Source of the DNA: Saccharopolyspora endophytica
GTDB taxonomy: Bacteria > Actinomycetota > Actinomycetes > Mycobacteriales > Pseudonocardiaceae
DNA: 64,000 nucleotides
Assembly: GCF_018070075.1 (NCBI RefSeq)
Contig: NZ_JAGPXE010000016.1
Span: forward strand, 112,283 to 176,282
Direction of reading: 5' to 3'
Shown: piece after piece, positions 53,526 to 61,856 of the stretch
How positions within the stretch are numbered: position 1 is the stretch's first letter
Layout: each line of letters starts with the position of its first letter
Notes under the pieces: generated by a model
Database searches by the model: none
Told to the model about the DNA's origin: nothing
What the model saw: only the letters and a program-made list of their open reading frames with translations
Made by a program: the position numbers and the translations under genes

Positions 53526-54353
53526 GTGACTGAGCCCGCGAACCCCGCCGCCGCTTCCGGACGCCGGGTGGCCGCGTTCTTCGACCTGGACAAGACGATC
53601 ATCGCCAAGTCGAGCACGCTCGCCTTCAGCCGCCCGTTCTTCCAAGAAGGGCTGATCAACCGCCGAGCGGTGCTCAAGAGCGCCTACGCGCAGTTCGTCT
53701 TCATGCTCGCCGGCGCCGACGCCGACCAGATGGACCGGATGCGCGCGCACATCACGTCGCTGTGCACGGGCTGGGATATCGACCAGGTCAACGCGATCGT
53801 CGAGGAGACCCTCCACGACATCGTCGACCCGCTGGTCTACAAGGAAGCCACCCAGCTCATCACCGACCACCAGGACCAGGGCCACGAGATCGTCGTGCTG
53901 TCGGCCTCCGGCCAGGAGGTCGTCGCCCCCATCGCCAAGCTCCTCGGCGCCGACCACTGGTCCGGCACGCGCATGGTCGTCTCCGAGGGCCGCTACACCG
54001 GCGAGGTCGACTTCTACTGCTCCGCCGAGAACAAGGCGGTCGCGGCCCGCGAACTCGCCGAGAAGCACGACTACGACCTCGGCGAGTGCTACGCCTACTC
54101 CGACTCGGTCACCGACATGCCGCTGCTCGAAGCCGTCGGGCACCCGACCGTGGTCAACCCGGACCGGGGCCTGCGCAAGGAGGCCGTCCAGCGCGGCTGG
54201 CCCTCGCTGGCCTTCGAGCACCCCGTCTCGCTGCGCGCTCGCATCCCCACCCCGTCCCGCGCCGCCGTCACCGCAGCCGGTGTCGGGCTCAGCGCCGTGG
54301 CCGCCGCCGGCGCGACGTGGTGGGGCGTGCGCGCCTGGCGTCGCAGACGGTGA
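53526..54353 (+). CDS. HAD-superfamily IB hydrolase with C-terminal membrane helix (Rv3661-like)
   Basis: Haloacid-dehalogenase phosphatase of 275 residues. Motif I FFDLDKTIIAKSS, motif II VVLSASG, motif III Lys region and motif IV YAYSDSVTDMPLLEAVG. A C-terminal hydrophobic segment (AAVTAAGVGLSAVAAAGATWW, split form) with RRRR suggests membrane association. Related to SerB-like and sporulation-inhibition (Rv3661) proteins; substrate unknown. GTG at 53526 is 6 bp after a -10-like TATGCT, suggesting a leaderless mRNA. ATG at 53472 is the alternative start. Flanked by 6C RNA and the Ms1-like RNA. Confidence 0.85.
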   Translation: MTEPANPAAASGRRVAAFFDLDKTIIAKSSTLAFSRPFFQEGLINRRAVLKSAYAQFVFMLAGADADQMDRMRAHITSLCTGWDIDQVNAIVEETLHDIVDPLVYKEATQLITDHQDQGHEIVVLSASGQEVVAPIAKLLGADHWSGTRMVVSEGRYTGEVDFYCSAENKAVAARELAEKHDYDLGECYAYSDSVTDMPLLEAVGHPTVVNPDRGLRKEAVQRGWPSLAFEHPVSLRARIPTPSRAAVTAAGVGLSAVAAAGATWWGVRAWRRRR

Positions 54354-54398
54354 CCGGAAGCGCTGGTAGATCACTCCTCGGTTCGCCCTGAAGGACCC

Positions 54399-54427
54399 TT
54401 GCAGTGACGGGCGTCACGGTCTACAAA
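54399..54427 (+). promoter_or_regulatory. Promoter of the Ms1-like RNA
   Basis: -35 TTGCAG (54399-54404), 17-bp spacer, -10 TACAAA (54422-54427), 46 bp after the HAD stop. No protein gene follows for 430 bp, so it should drive a non-coding transcript. Confidence 0.7.
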
Positions 54428-54433
54428 GGGAAG

Positions 54434-54664
54434 TGCGGACCCTGTTTGGCCAGGGACGTTGTGGAGGAGAAACAGCGTCCACCCCTCTCAGGCTCCGCGC
54501 GCGAGACTTGGAGCACCCACGCGTCGCCGCAGATAAGGCTGTCGTGCACAGGGTTGCGTCACGGGACGCCGGACGCCTAGCCCGAAAGTTACGACGAACA
54601 GCACGCCTGGTAACCCAAGAGCTCGCGCAGAGAGGGCGGCGCCCACCACGGGCGCCGCTCTTTT
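54434..54664 (+). ncRNA. Candidate Ms1/MTS2823-type RNA-polymerase-binding small RNA
   Basis: A 230-nt gene-free unit with its own promoter and terminator directly downstream of the Rv3661-like HAD gene, exactly where Ms1 (MTS2823) lies in mycobacteria. Long-range pairing closes it: CCTCTC (54484-54489) with GAGAGG (54630-54635) and GCGCGAG (54499-54505) with CTCGCGC (54622-54628), leaving a large internal region as in 6S-like RNAs. A 5' hairpin GGACG..CGTCC (near 54451-54477) is also visible. Ms1 binds core RNA polymerase in stationary phase. Identity rests on synteny and fold; sequence similarity was not tested. Confidence 0.65.
54636..54664 (+). terminator. Rho-independent terminator of the Ms1-like RNA
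   Basis: 9-bp perfect stem GCGGCGCCC/GGGCGCCGC, 5-nt loop, then TCTTTT. Confidence 0.92.
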
Positions 54665-54750
54665 GCGCGCTCAGGGCGAGCGACGAAATCGACTTCCGCT
54701 CGCCGCATCTCACCGAGGGCGGTCGCGCGAATCCCGCAACAGCGCAGGAA

Positions 54751-54804
54751 TCAACGATCGGATCAGTCCGGATCGTTGACCTCCCCTTTTCCTGTGAGTA
54801 ATTT
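54751..54804 (+). promoter_or_regulatory. Promoter and operator of the nagZ-namZ-amiE-like operon
   Basis: -35 TTGACC (54776-54781), 17-bp spacer, -10 TAATTT (54799-54804), about 49 bp before the first codon's leader. The inverted repeat TCAACGATC / GATCGTTGA (54751-54779, 11-nt centre) runs into the -35 and is a candidate regulator site. Confidence 0.7.
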
Positions 54805-54859
54805 CCTCATTTGTCCTCGTTTGTGGTGAACAGTTTCCGCCTGGTGCAGGGAGGCCGAT

Positions 54860-56638
54860 GTGGCCCTGAAGACCCGAACCCGACGCGCCGTCGTCGCGTT
54901 GAGCGCGCTGGCCGTGGGAGCCGCCGCGCTGACCACCACCGGGAGTGCTCTGGAACCTCGGGCTCGGACCGCCGACGAGCTGCTCAGGGAGATGACCCTG
55001 GAGGAGAAGGTCGGGCAGCTGTTCGTCACCTACGCCTACGGCCGCACCGCGGACACGCCCGACCCGGTCAACCGGGAGGAGTTCGGCGTCGACACCCCGG
55101 CGCAGGTGGTGCAGAAGTACCACCTCGGCGGGATCATCCACTTCACCTGGTCCAACAGCCTCTACGAGCCGAAGCAGATCGCCGAGCTGTCCAACGGGCT
55201 GCAGACCGCCGCGACCAGTTCGGGCGCGCAGGTGCCGCTGCTGATCTCCACCGACCAGGAGCAGGGCCAGGTCACCCGGATCACCGAGCCCGTCACGCAG
55301 CTGCCCGGCAACATGGCGCTCGGCGCCGGCCGCAGCCCGCAGGACGCCGAGCGCGCGGCGGCCATCACCGGCCAGGAACTGCGCGCCATGGGCCTGAACA
55401 TGAACTTCGCGCCCAGCGGTGACGTCAACGTCAACCCGGCCAACCCGGTGATCGGCGTCCGCTCGTTCTCCTCCGACCCGACGCTGGCCGCGCAGTTCAC
55501 CGCGGCCCAGGTGCGCGGTTACGAAGACGCCCAGGCCGCCGGTGAAGGCGTGTCGGCCTCGGTCAAGCACTTCCCGGGGCACGGCGACACCAACACCGAC
55601 AGCCACACCGCGCTGCCGGTCATCGAGCACGACCGGCAGCAGTGGGAGCAGCTGGACGCGCCGCCGTTCAAGGAAGCGATCGCGGCCAACACCGACTCGG
55701 TGATGAGCGCGCACATCGTGGTCCCCAAGCTCGACGACTCCGGGCAGCCGGCCACGCTGGCCCCGAAGGTGCTCACCGGCATGCTGCGCCAGGAGCTCGG
55801 CTACCAGGGCGTGGTGTTCACCGACTCGCTGCAGATGGAGGGCGTCCGCCAGCAGCACCCGGATTCCGAGATCCCGGTGCTCGCGCTGCAGGCGGGCGCC
55901 GACGTGATGCTGATGCCGCAGAACCTGCAGGTCGCCATCGACGGCGTGATCGCGGCCGTCCACGACGGGCGGCTCACCGAGCAGCGCATCGACGAGAGCG
56001 TCTCGCGGGTCCTCAAGCTCAAGGAAGGCCGGGGGGTGCTGGCCAACCCGTTCGTCGACGTGTCCGAGGTGGACTCGATCGTCGGCAACCAGCAGCACCT
56101 CGCCGACGCCCAGCGGATCACCGACCGCAGCACGACGCTGCTGCGCAACGACGCCGCGCTGCCGCTGAAGTCGCCCGGCAAGGTCTTCGTGACCGGCGCG
56201 AGCGAGAAGGGCACCCAGGCGCTGTCCGACTCGGTGCGGGCGCGCGGACCGCAGAGCTCCGCGCTGGCCACCGGCACCAAGCCGACGCAGGAGCAGATCG
56301 GCCAGGCCGTCGAGCAGGCCAAGGCCCACGACGTCGCGGTGGTGCTCACCAGCGCCGCTTGGAACCCCGACAACGCCGGGCAGCTGGACCTCGTGCGCGC
56401 GCTGCAGGCGACCGGCAAGCCGGTCGTGGCGGTGGCCGTGCGCGACCCGTACGACGCCGCGCACGTCGACGTGCCCGCCTGGATCGCCAGCTACTCCGAC
56501 AAGCCGGTCGCCATGGAATCGGTCGCCAAGGTCCTCTTCGGCGAGACCACGCCCGCGGGCAAGTTGCCGGTCCCGGTGCCCGAGCCTGGTAAGCCTGGAA
56601 CCGACAGGTATCCCTTCGGCTTCGGTTTGGCCTGGTGA
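54860..56638 (+). CDS. nagZ: Secreted GH3 beta-N-acetylglucosaminidase (NagZ-type)
   Basis: Removes terminal GlcNAc from peptidoglycan fragments outside the cell. It has 592 residues with an N-terminal signal peptide (KTRTRRAVVALSALAVGAAA region). The catalytic dyad motif KHFPGHGDTNTDSH (236-249; Asp247-His249 acid/base) and nucleophile Asp322 in VVFTDSLQMEG are intact. A C-terminal alpha/beta domain (about 410-592) is present as in B. subtilis YbbD. GTG at 54860 follows AGGGAGG. The stop overlaps the namZ start. Confidence 0.93.
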   Translation: MALKTRTRRAVVALSALAVGAAALTTTGSALEPRARTADELLREMTLEEKVGQLFVTYAYGRTADTPDPVNREEFGVDTPAQVVQKYHLGGIIHFTWSNSLYEPKQIAELSNGLQTAATSSGAQVPLLISTDQEQGQVTRITEPVTQLPGNMALGAGRSPQDAERAAAITGQELRAMGLNMNFAPSGDVNVNPANPVIGVRSFSSDPTLAAQFTAAQVRGYEDAQAAGEGVSASVKHFPGHGDTNTDSHTALPVIEHDRQQWEQLDAPPFKEAIAANTDSVMSAHIVVPKLDDSGQPATLAPKVLTGMLRQELGYQGVVFTDSLQMEGVRQQHPDSEIPVLALQAGADVMLMPQNLQVAIDGVIAAVHDGRLTEQRIDESVSRVLKLKEGRGVLANPFVDVSEVDSIVGNQQHLADAQRITDRSTTLLRNDAALPLKSPGKVFVTGASEKGTQALSDSVRARGPQSSALATGTKPTQEQIGQAVEQAKAHDVAVVLTSAAWNPDNAGQLDLVRALQATGKPVVAVAVRDPYDAAHVDVPAWIASYSDKPVAMESVAKVLFGETTPAGKLPVPVPEPGKPGTDRYPFGFGLAW

Positions 56639-57894
56639 ACAGCATGAGCGGTATCGGCAGGCGGCGTTTCCTCACCGCCTCGGCCCTGGCGGTCCCGGCC
56701 GTCGGCGTGGCGTCCAGTTCGGCCTGCGCGGCCAAGCCGGCGCAGGTCGCGCCCGGTGCGGTGCGCACCGGCGCGGACGTGCTGGCGAGCAGGGACTTCT
56801 CGGACCTCGCCGGGCGCCGCCTCGGCATCGTCACCAACCCGACGGGCGTGCTGTCCTCGCTGGATCACCTGGTGGACGTGATGCACGCGGGCGGCAAGGT
56901 CGACATCGCGGCGGTGTTCGGGCCCGAGCACGGGTTCCGCGGCACGTCGCAGGCCGGCGGGTCCGAGGGCGACTACCGCGATCCGCGCACCGGGTTGCCG
57001 GTCTACGACGCCTACGGCGCCGACGCGGCCAAGCTCGCCGAGCTGTTCCGCAAGGCCGGTGTCGAGCAGGTCGTCTTCGACATCGCCGACGTCGGCGCCC
57101 GCTTCTACACCTACATCTGGACGATGTACACGGCGATGCAGGCCGCGCAGCAGCTCGGTCTGGGATTCACCGTGCTGGACCGGCCGAACCCGGTCGGCCC
57201 GCTGGTCGCCGGACCGCAGCTGGACCCGCGGTTCGCCTCCGGCGTCGGTGAGCTGCCGATCGTGCAGCAGCACGGCATGACCGTCGGCGAGCTGGCGAGG
57301 CTGTTCGACCGCGTCCACCTGCCCTCGCCGCTGCCGCAGCTCACCGTGATCCGCGTGGAGGGTTGGCAGGGACGCACCGCCGACACCGGCCTGCCGTGGG
57401 TGCCGCCGAGCCCCAACATGCCCACCCCGGACACCGCGGCGGTGTACCCGGGAACCGGGTTGTTCGAGGGCACGACGTGGTCCGAGGGGCGCGGCACGAC
57501 GCGTCCGTTCGAGATCATCGGTGCGCCGGGCGTCGACTGGAAGTGGGCCGAGGAGCTCAACGGGCTGGGCATCGAGGGCGTGCGGTTCCGCGAGACCTAC
57601 TTCGTCCCGACGTTCTCCAAGCACGCCGAGCAGCCCTGCGGTGGCGTGCAGCTGCACCGCACGGGTGATCTCGACCCGATCCACCTCACCGTTGCGATGT
57701 TGGTCACAGCCCGACGGCTCTATCCCCAGCTCTTCTCCTGGCGAGAGGATGGGATGGTCGACAAGTTGTCCGGCTCGGACCGGCTGCGCGGCATGGTGGA
57801 CGCGGGCGCCGGCGTTGGCGAGATCACCGATTCCTGGCGGCAGGACGTCGTCGACTTCCGCCGGCATCGCGATCCCTACCTGCTCTACCGCTGA
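56635..57894 (+). CDS. namZ: Exo-beta-N-acetylmuramidase NamZ (DUF1343, GH171)
   Basis: Releases MurNAc from the non-reducing end of peptidoglycan glycans; partner of NagZ. It has 419 residues. N-terminal export signal with RRRFLTASALAVPAV, probably Tat-type, and a Cys at SSSAC. Family motifs: GRRLGIVTNPTGV, FGPEHGFRG, VFDIADVGARFYTYIWTM, LDRPNPVG and SEGRGTTRPFE. GTG at 56635 overlaps the nagZ stop (GTGA); ATG at 56644 is an alternative. Ends 11 bp before the serine hydrolase gene. Confidence 0.93.
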   Translation: MNSMSGIGRRRFLTASALAVPAVGVASSSACAAKPAQVAPGAVRTGADVLASRDFSDLAGRRLGIVTNPTGVLSSLDHLVDVMHAGGKVDIAAVFGPEHGFRGTSQAGGSEGDYRDPRTGLPVYDAYGADAAKLAELFRKAGVEQVVFDIADVGARFYTYIWTMYTAMQAAQQLGLGFTVLDRPNPVGPLVAGPQLDPRFASGVGELPIVQQHGMTVGELARLFDRVHLPSPLPQLTVIRVEGWQGRTADTGLPWVPPSPNMPTPDTAAVYPGTGLFEGTTWSEGRGTTRPFEIIGAPGVDWKWAEELNGLGIEGVRFRETYFVPTFSKHAEQPCGGVQLHRTGDLDPIHLTVAMLVTARRLYPQLFSWREDGMVDKLSGSDRLRGMVDAGAGVGEITDSWRQDVVDFRRHRDPYLLYR

Positions 57895-57905
57895 GGGGGC
57901 TTTCG

Positions 57906-59642
57906 ATGGGCAAGACCGTGCTGGCCGCCGTGGCGCTGCTGTCGCTGACCGCGCTGGGCGGCTCCGCCGTGGCCGCGCAGGGACGAGCGGCAGGGCACTT
58001 CGACCGTCCCCAGGACGGCTTCGCGCCCGCCGAAACGCTGCTGCAGGACGGCACGCCCTCGGGCATCGGACTCGACCCGGAGCCGATCGACGACGCGTGG
58101 CGGCAGCTCGCGGCGTGGACCGAGAAGACGCCCGACCTCGAACACCCGATGTACGCCGGTGCCGTGGGCCTGCTCGCGCACGACGGCGTGGTCGTCAGCC
58201 GCACCGCCGCCGGCGAGCAGCTGCGCTACGCCGACGGCAAGGGCACCGAGCTCCCCGCGCAGGACCAGGAACCGATGCGCGCCGACACGATCTTCGACGT
58301 CGCCTCGATCAGCAAGCTGTTCACCTCGATCACCGCGCTGCAGCTCGTGGACGACGGGAAGATCTCGCTGGACGATCCGGTCGCCGAGCACCTGCCGGAG
58401 TTCGCGGTCAACGGCAAGCAGGGCATCACCGTCGAGCAGCTGCTCACCCACACCTCCGGGCTGCAGGCCGAGGTGCAGCTGTGGAAGCTGCCGCCGGAGC
58501 AGCGCATCCCGTCGGTCATGGCGCTGACCCCCGAGCACCCGCCGGGCACGAACTACGAGTACTCCGACCCGAACATGATCACCCTCGGCGTGCTGGTCGA
58601 GCGGGTCACCGGGCACCCGCTGGACCAGGTCGTCCAGGAGTGGATCACCAAGCCGCTGGGCATGCCCGACACCGGCTACAACCCGCCGGCGTCGAAGCTG
58701 CACCGCATCGCGGCCACCGAGTTCCAGACCGACCCGCCGCGAGGCATGGTGCGCGGCCAGGTGCACGACGAGAACGCCTGGTCGCTGGGTGGCGTGGCCG
58801 GTCAGGCCGGTGTTTTCTCGACCGCCGACGACCTCGCGAAGCTCGGGCAGGCGCTGCTCAACGGCGGGACCTACGGCGGCACCCGGATCCTCTCCGAGCG
58901 CACCGTCGAGAAGATGCTGACCGACTTCAACACCGAGTTCCCCGGCAACTCGCACGGTCTCGGGTTCGAGCTCGACCAGCGCTGGTACATGGCCGGGCTC
59001 AGCGCCCGGCGCACCGCCGGGCACACCGGCTACACCGGGACGTCGCTGGTCATCGACCCGGCGTCGCGGTCGGTGGCGGTGCTGCTGACCAACCGCGTGC
59101 ACCCGTCGCGCGAGTGGGGCTCCAACAACCGCGCCCGCCAGACCCTGGCCCAGAGCATGGCCCGCGCGCTGGCGGTCTTCCCCCGCCACGGCCGCGAGTC
59201 GTTCCACGCGCCCGGGACCGCGACGCTGACCAGCGCGCCGCTGGGCCCGGCGGACGGGCCGCTGGAGGTGTCCTTCGACGCCTTCGTCGACACCCAGCAG
59301 GACGCCGACGGCACCGACGCGCTCACCGTCGAGTCCAGCTCGGACGGGGTGAACTGGCGGCCGGTGCCGCTGACCGCGTCCGGTCCCGGAGCCCCGGAAG
59401 GTCCGCAGCCCGGGCTGGCGGGGTCGGGGCACCGCGCCTGGTGGAAGGTCAACGGCGAGGTTCCCGCCGACCCGGGCAAGAAGGTCCAGCTGCGCTGGCG
59501 CTACGACGTCGACGCGCAGTACGAGGGCCGCGGGGTCAACGTCGACGGCCTCAAGGCCACCGACGGCGACCGCACCCTGCTGGACTCCGAGCGCGACTCC
59601 ACCGAGCTGCACCTCGACGGCTGGACCTCCACCCCGCGCTGA
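57906..59642 (+). CDS. Secreted serine hydrolase (beta-lactamase family), AmiE-like
   Basis: Protein of 578 residues with a signal peptide (MGKTVLAAVALLSLTALGG, cleaved near VAA). The penicillin-binding/beta-lactamase fold (about 60-430) has SISK (Ser134-Lys137) and YSDPN. The C-terminal KTG equivalent appears as GHTGYTG. A C-terminal beta-sandwich of about 170 residues (VDTQQDADGTDALTVESSSDGVNW ... WRYDVDAQYEGRG, in parts) is added. In B. subtilis the enzyme at this place, AmiE (YbbE), is a serine-type MurNAc-L-Ala amidase, so the same role is likely here. Third gene of the operon. Confidence 0.82.
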   Translation: MGKTVLAAVALLSLTALGGSAVAAQGRAAGHFDRPQDGFAPAETLLQDGTPSGIGLDPEPIDDAWRQLAAWTEKTPDLEHPMYAGAVGLLAHDGVVVSRTAAGEQLRYADGKGTELPAQDQEPMRADTIFDVASISKLFTSITALQLVDDGKISLDDPVAEHLPEFAVNGKQGITVEQLLTHTSGLQAEVQLWKLPPEQRIPSVMALTPEHPPGTNYEYSDPNMITLGVLVERVTGHPLDQVVQEWITKPLGMPDTGYNPPASKLHRIAATEFQTDPPRGMVRGQVHDENAWSLGGVAGQAGVFSTADDLAKLGQALLNGGTYGGTRILSERTVEKMLTDFNTEFPGNSHGLGFELDQRWYMAGLSARRTAGHTGYTGTSLVIDPASRSVAVLLTNRVHPSREWGSNNRARQTLAQSMARALAVFPRHGRESFHAPGTATLTSAPLGPADGPLEVSFDAFVDTQQDADGTDALTVESSSDGVNWRPVPLTASGPGAPEGPQPGLAGSGHRAWWKVNGEVPADPGKKVQLRWRYDVDAQYEGRGVNVDGLKATDGDRTLLDSERDSTELHLDGWTSTPR

Positions 59643-59902
59643 CCCCGCGGCCTCCGAACTCGTCCGTCGCGAGCACGTTCACGCCTCGCCGGCGATCATC
59701 GAGGTGCCCACCGCACCCGGGATCCGCGACGCCCGCGAGGCGGGTTCCGGTCAGATGACGTGATCGCGCGGCACGCACCCGCCGAGCAGGTGTACAAGTC
59801 GATCTCGGGGACCGGGTACTTAGCCCTCATCGAACCGCGCGGCGGCGATGCAACCTGGACCAGTGCGCGAACCGTCTACCCGACGGATACTCAAGATATG
59901 CA
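59643..59902. other. Gene-free gap upstream of murR
   Basis: 260 bp between the serine hydrolase stop and the murR promoter. No gene, RNA or strong hairpin recognised. Confidence 0.4.
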
Positions 59903-59934
59903 TTGACCTGCACAAGAAACGGTTAGTAAGTTTC
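59903..59934 (+). promoter_or_regulatory. Leaderless promoter and operator of murR
   Basis: -35 TTGACC (59903-59908), 18-bp spacer, -10 TAAGTT (59927-59932); the murR ATG begins 7 bp later, so transcription should start at or next to the start codon. The inverted repeat GAAAC-9 nt-GTTTC (59916-59934) covers the -10 and is the probable autoregulatory site. Confidence 0.7.
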
Positions 59935-59938
59935 CCAC

Positions 59939-60859
59939 ATGGCCATTACGGAAATCTCCGCTGAATCGAGCGAGGGCAGCCCCCTCGTCAAGATTCGCTC
60001 GCTGTTGCCCGGACTCGCGCGGGCCGAGCAGCGCGTGGCCAACATCGTGCTCGCCGATCCCGCCTCGATCTCGCGCCGCAGCATCACCGAAGTCGCCGAG
60101 GCGGCGGGCACCAGTGAAACGACCGTCACCCGCTTCTGCAAGGCGATCGGCGTCGGCGGATACCCGGACCTGCGGATCGCCCTGGCCGCCGACACGGCGC
60201 GCACCTCGACCCGCGATCGGGAGCTGGGCGGCGACATCGGCCCGGACGACGGCATCGGCGACATCATCTCCAAGGTCGGCTACGCCGACGCCAAGGCCGT
60301 CGAGGAGACCGCGGGCCAGCTCGACGCCGCATCGCTGAACGCGCTGGTCGACGCGGTCGCCACCGCGCGTCGCATCGACGTCTACGGCGTCGGCGCCAGC
60401 GCCTTCGTAGCCCTCGACCTCCAGCAGAAGCTGCACCGCATCGGACTGGTCAGCTTCGCCTGGTCGGACACGCACAACGCGCTGACCTCGGCCGCCGTGC
60501 TCGAACCCGGCGACGTCGCGATCGGCATCTCGCACACCGGCGCGACCACCGAGACCGTCGAAGCGCTGCGCGAGGCCAAGCGGCACGGCGCCACGACCGG
60601 AGCGATCACCAACTTCGCGCGCTCCCCGATCACCGAGGTCACCGATCACGTGCTGACCACGGCGGTGCGCGAGACGACCTACCGGTCCGGCGCGATGGCC
60701 AGCCGGATCGGACAGCTGACCGTGATCGACTGCTTGTTCATCGGTGTCGCCCAGCGGCACCTGGAGCAGACCAAAACGGCGCTGGAAGCGACGCGCGAGG
60801 CCGTCTCCGGACATCGCCTCGGCAGTCGCCCCGATCGGCGCCGGCACAAAGAGGCGTGA
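59939..60859 (+). CDS. murR: RpiR-family regulator, MurR-like
   Basis: Regulator of 306 residues: N-terminal RpiR helix-turn-helix (AEQRVANIVLADPASISRRS; EVAEAAGTSETTVTRFCKAIG) and a C-terminal SIS sugar-phosphate domain (IDVYGVGASAFVALDLQ; GISHTGATTETVEAL). In other bacteria MurR represses MurNAc use and responds to MurNAc-6-P. It stands directly before murQ (46-bp gap, same operon). ATG at 59939 with a leaderless promoter. Confidence 0.9.
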   Translation: MAITEISAESSEGSPLVKIRSLLPGLARAEQRVANIVLADPASISRRSITEVAEAAGTSETTVTRFCKAIGVGGYPDLRIALAADTARTSTRDRELGGDIGPDDGIGDIISKVGYADAKAVEETAGQLDAASLNALVDAVATARRIDVYGVGASAFVALDLQQKLHRIGLVSFAWSDTHNALTSAAVLEPGDVAIGISHTGATTETVEALREAKRHGATTGAITNFARSPITEVTDHVLTTAVRETTYRSGAMASRIGQLTVIDCLFIGVAQRHLEQTKTALEATREAVSGHRLGSRPDRRRHKEA

Positions 60860-60905
60860 TGCATCGCGCCGCGGCCGGCCTCGAACAATCGAACAGGAGG
60901 CATGA

Positions 60906-61817
60906 ATGAGCCGGGATCACGCGATTCGCGTCGCATCGCCGACCGAGCAGACCAACCCCCGCACCCGCGACATCGACCTGCTGCCCACGCTGGACGTCCT
61001 GCAGCTGTTCAACAGCGAGGACCGCACGGTGCCGGAGGCCGTCGGTCGCGTGCTGCCGGAGCTGGCGGAGGCAGTCGACCTCGCGGTGGCGGCGCTGCGG
61101 TCCGGTGGCCGGGTGCACTACGTGGGCGCGGGAACGTCGGGGCGGCTGGCCGTGCTCGACGCCGCCGAGCTGATCCCGACCTTCAACGCTCCCCCGGACT
61201 GGTTCATCGCGCACCAGGCCGGCGGCCCGGAGGCCTACCAGCAGGCGGTGGAGAACGCCGAGGACGACGAGGACGCGGGTGCCCGCGAGATCCGCGCGCA
61301 GGGCTCCGACAAGGACTTCGTGTTCGGCCTGGCCGCCTCCGGCCGCACCCCGTACGTGATCTCGGCGCTGGTCGCCGCGAAGGAGATCGGCGCCAGCACC
61401 GCGCTGCTGACCTCGAACCCGAACCCCGGCGAGGTCCCGGCCGACGTGGTCATCGCCGCCGACACCGGCCCGGAGCCGATCAGCGGCTCGACCCGGATGA
61501 AGGCGGGAACGGCGCAGAAGCTGGTGCTCACCTCGTTCTCGACCGCGGTGATGATCAAGCTGGGCCGGGTCTACTCGAACTTCATGGTCAGCATGCTCGC
61601 GACCAACGCCAAGCTGCGCGGACGCACGATCAACATCCTGCAGGAGTCGACCGGCGAGTCCGAGCAGACGTGCGCCGACGCGCTCACCGCGGCGGGCGGC
61701 GACCTCAAGACGGCCCTGGTCCACCTGCTCTCCGGCGCCGACGTCGAACGCTCGGCAGCGGCGCTGGCCGTGGCCGACGGCCAGGTCCGAGACGCCCTCC
61801 GGAGCCTGGAGGGCTGA
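60906..61817 (+). CDS. murQ: N-acetylmuramic acid 6-phosphate etherase
   Basis: Cleaves the D-lactyl ether of MurNAc-6-P, giving GlcNAc-6-P. It has 303 residues. SIS-domain motifs VHYVGAGTSGRLAVLDAAE, the catalytic Glu region, FGLAASGRTPYV, PEPISGSTRMKAGTAQK and NFMVSMLATNAKLRGR are all family-typical. ATG at 60906 follows AGGAGG. It closes the MurNAc cluster; no MurNAc transporter or kinase gene is present nearby, although the substrate must be phosphorylated. Confidence 0.96.
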   Translation: MSRDHAIRVASPTEQTNPRTRDIDLLPTLDVLQLFNSEDRTVPEAVGRVLPELAEAVDLAVAALRSGGRVHYVGAGTSGRLAVLDAAELIPTFNAPPDWFIAHQAGGPEAYQQAVENAEDDEDAGAREIRAQGSDKDFVFGLAASGRTPYVISALVAAKEIGASTALLTSNPNPGEVPADVVIAADTGPEPISGSTRMKAGTAQKLVLTSFSTAVMIKLGRVYSNFMVSMLATNAKLRGRTINILQESTGESEQTCADALTAAGGDLKTALVHLLSGADVERSAAALAVADGQVRDALRSLEG

Positions 61818-61827
61818 GACGCCCGCT

Positions 61828-61854
61828 GGCGGCGAGGTCTCAGGCCTCGCCGCC
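61828..61854. terminator. Bidirectional terminator between murQ and the nucleoside hydrolase
   Basis: Perfect 10-bp stem GGCGGCGAGG/CCTCGCCGCC with a 7-nt loop between convergent genes. Confidence 0.82.
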
Positions 61855-61856
61855 CG

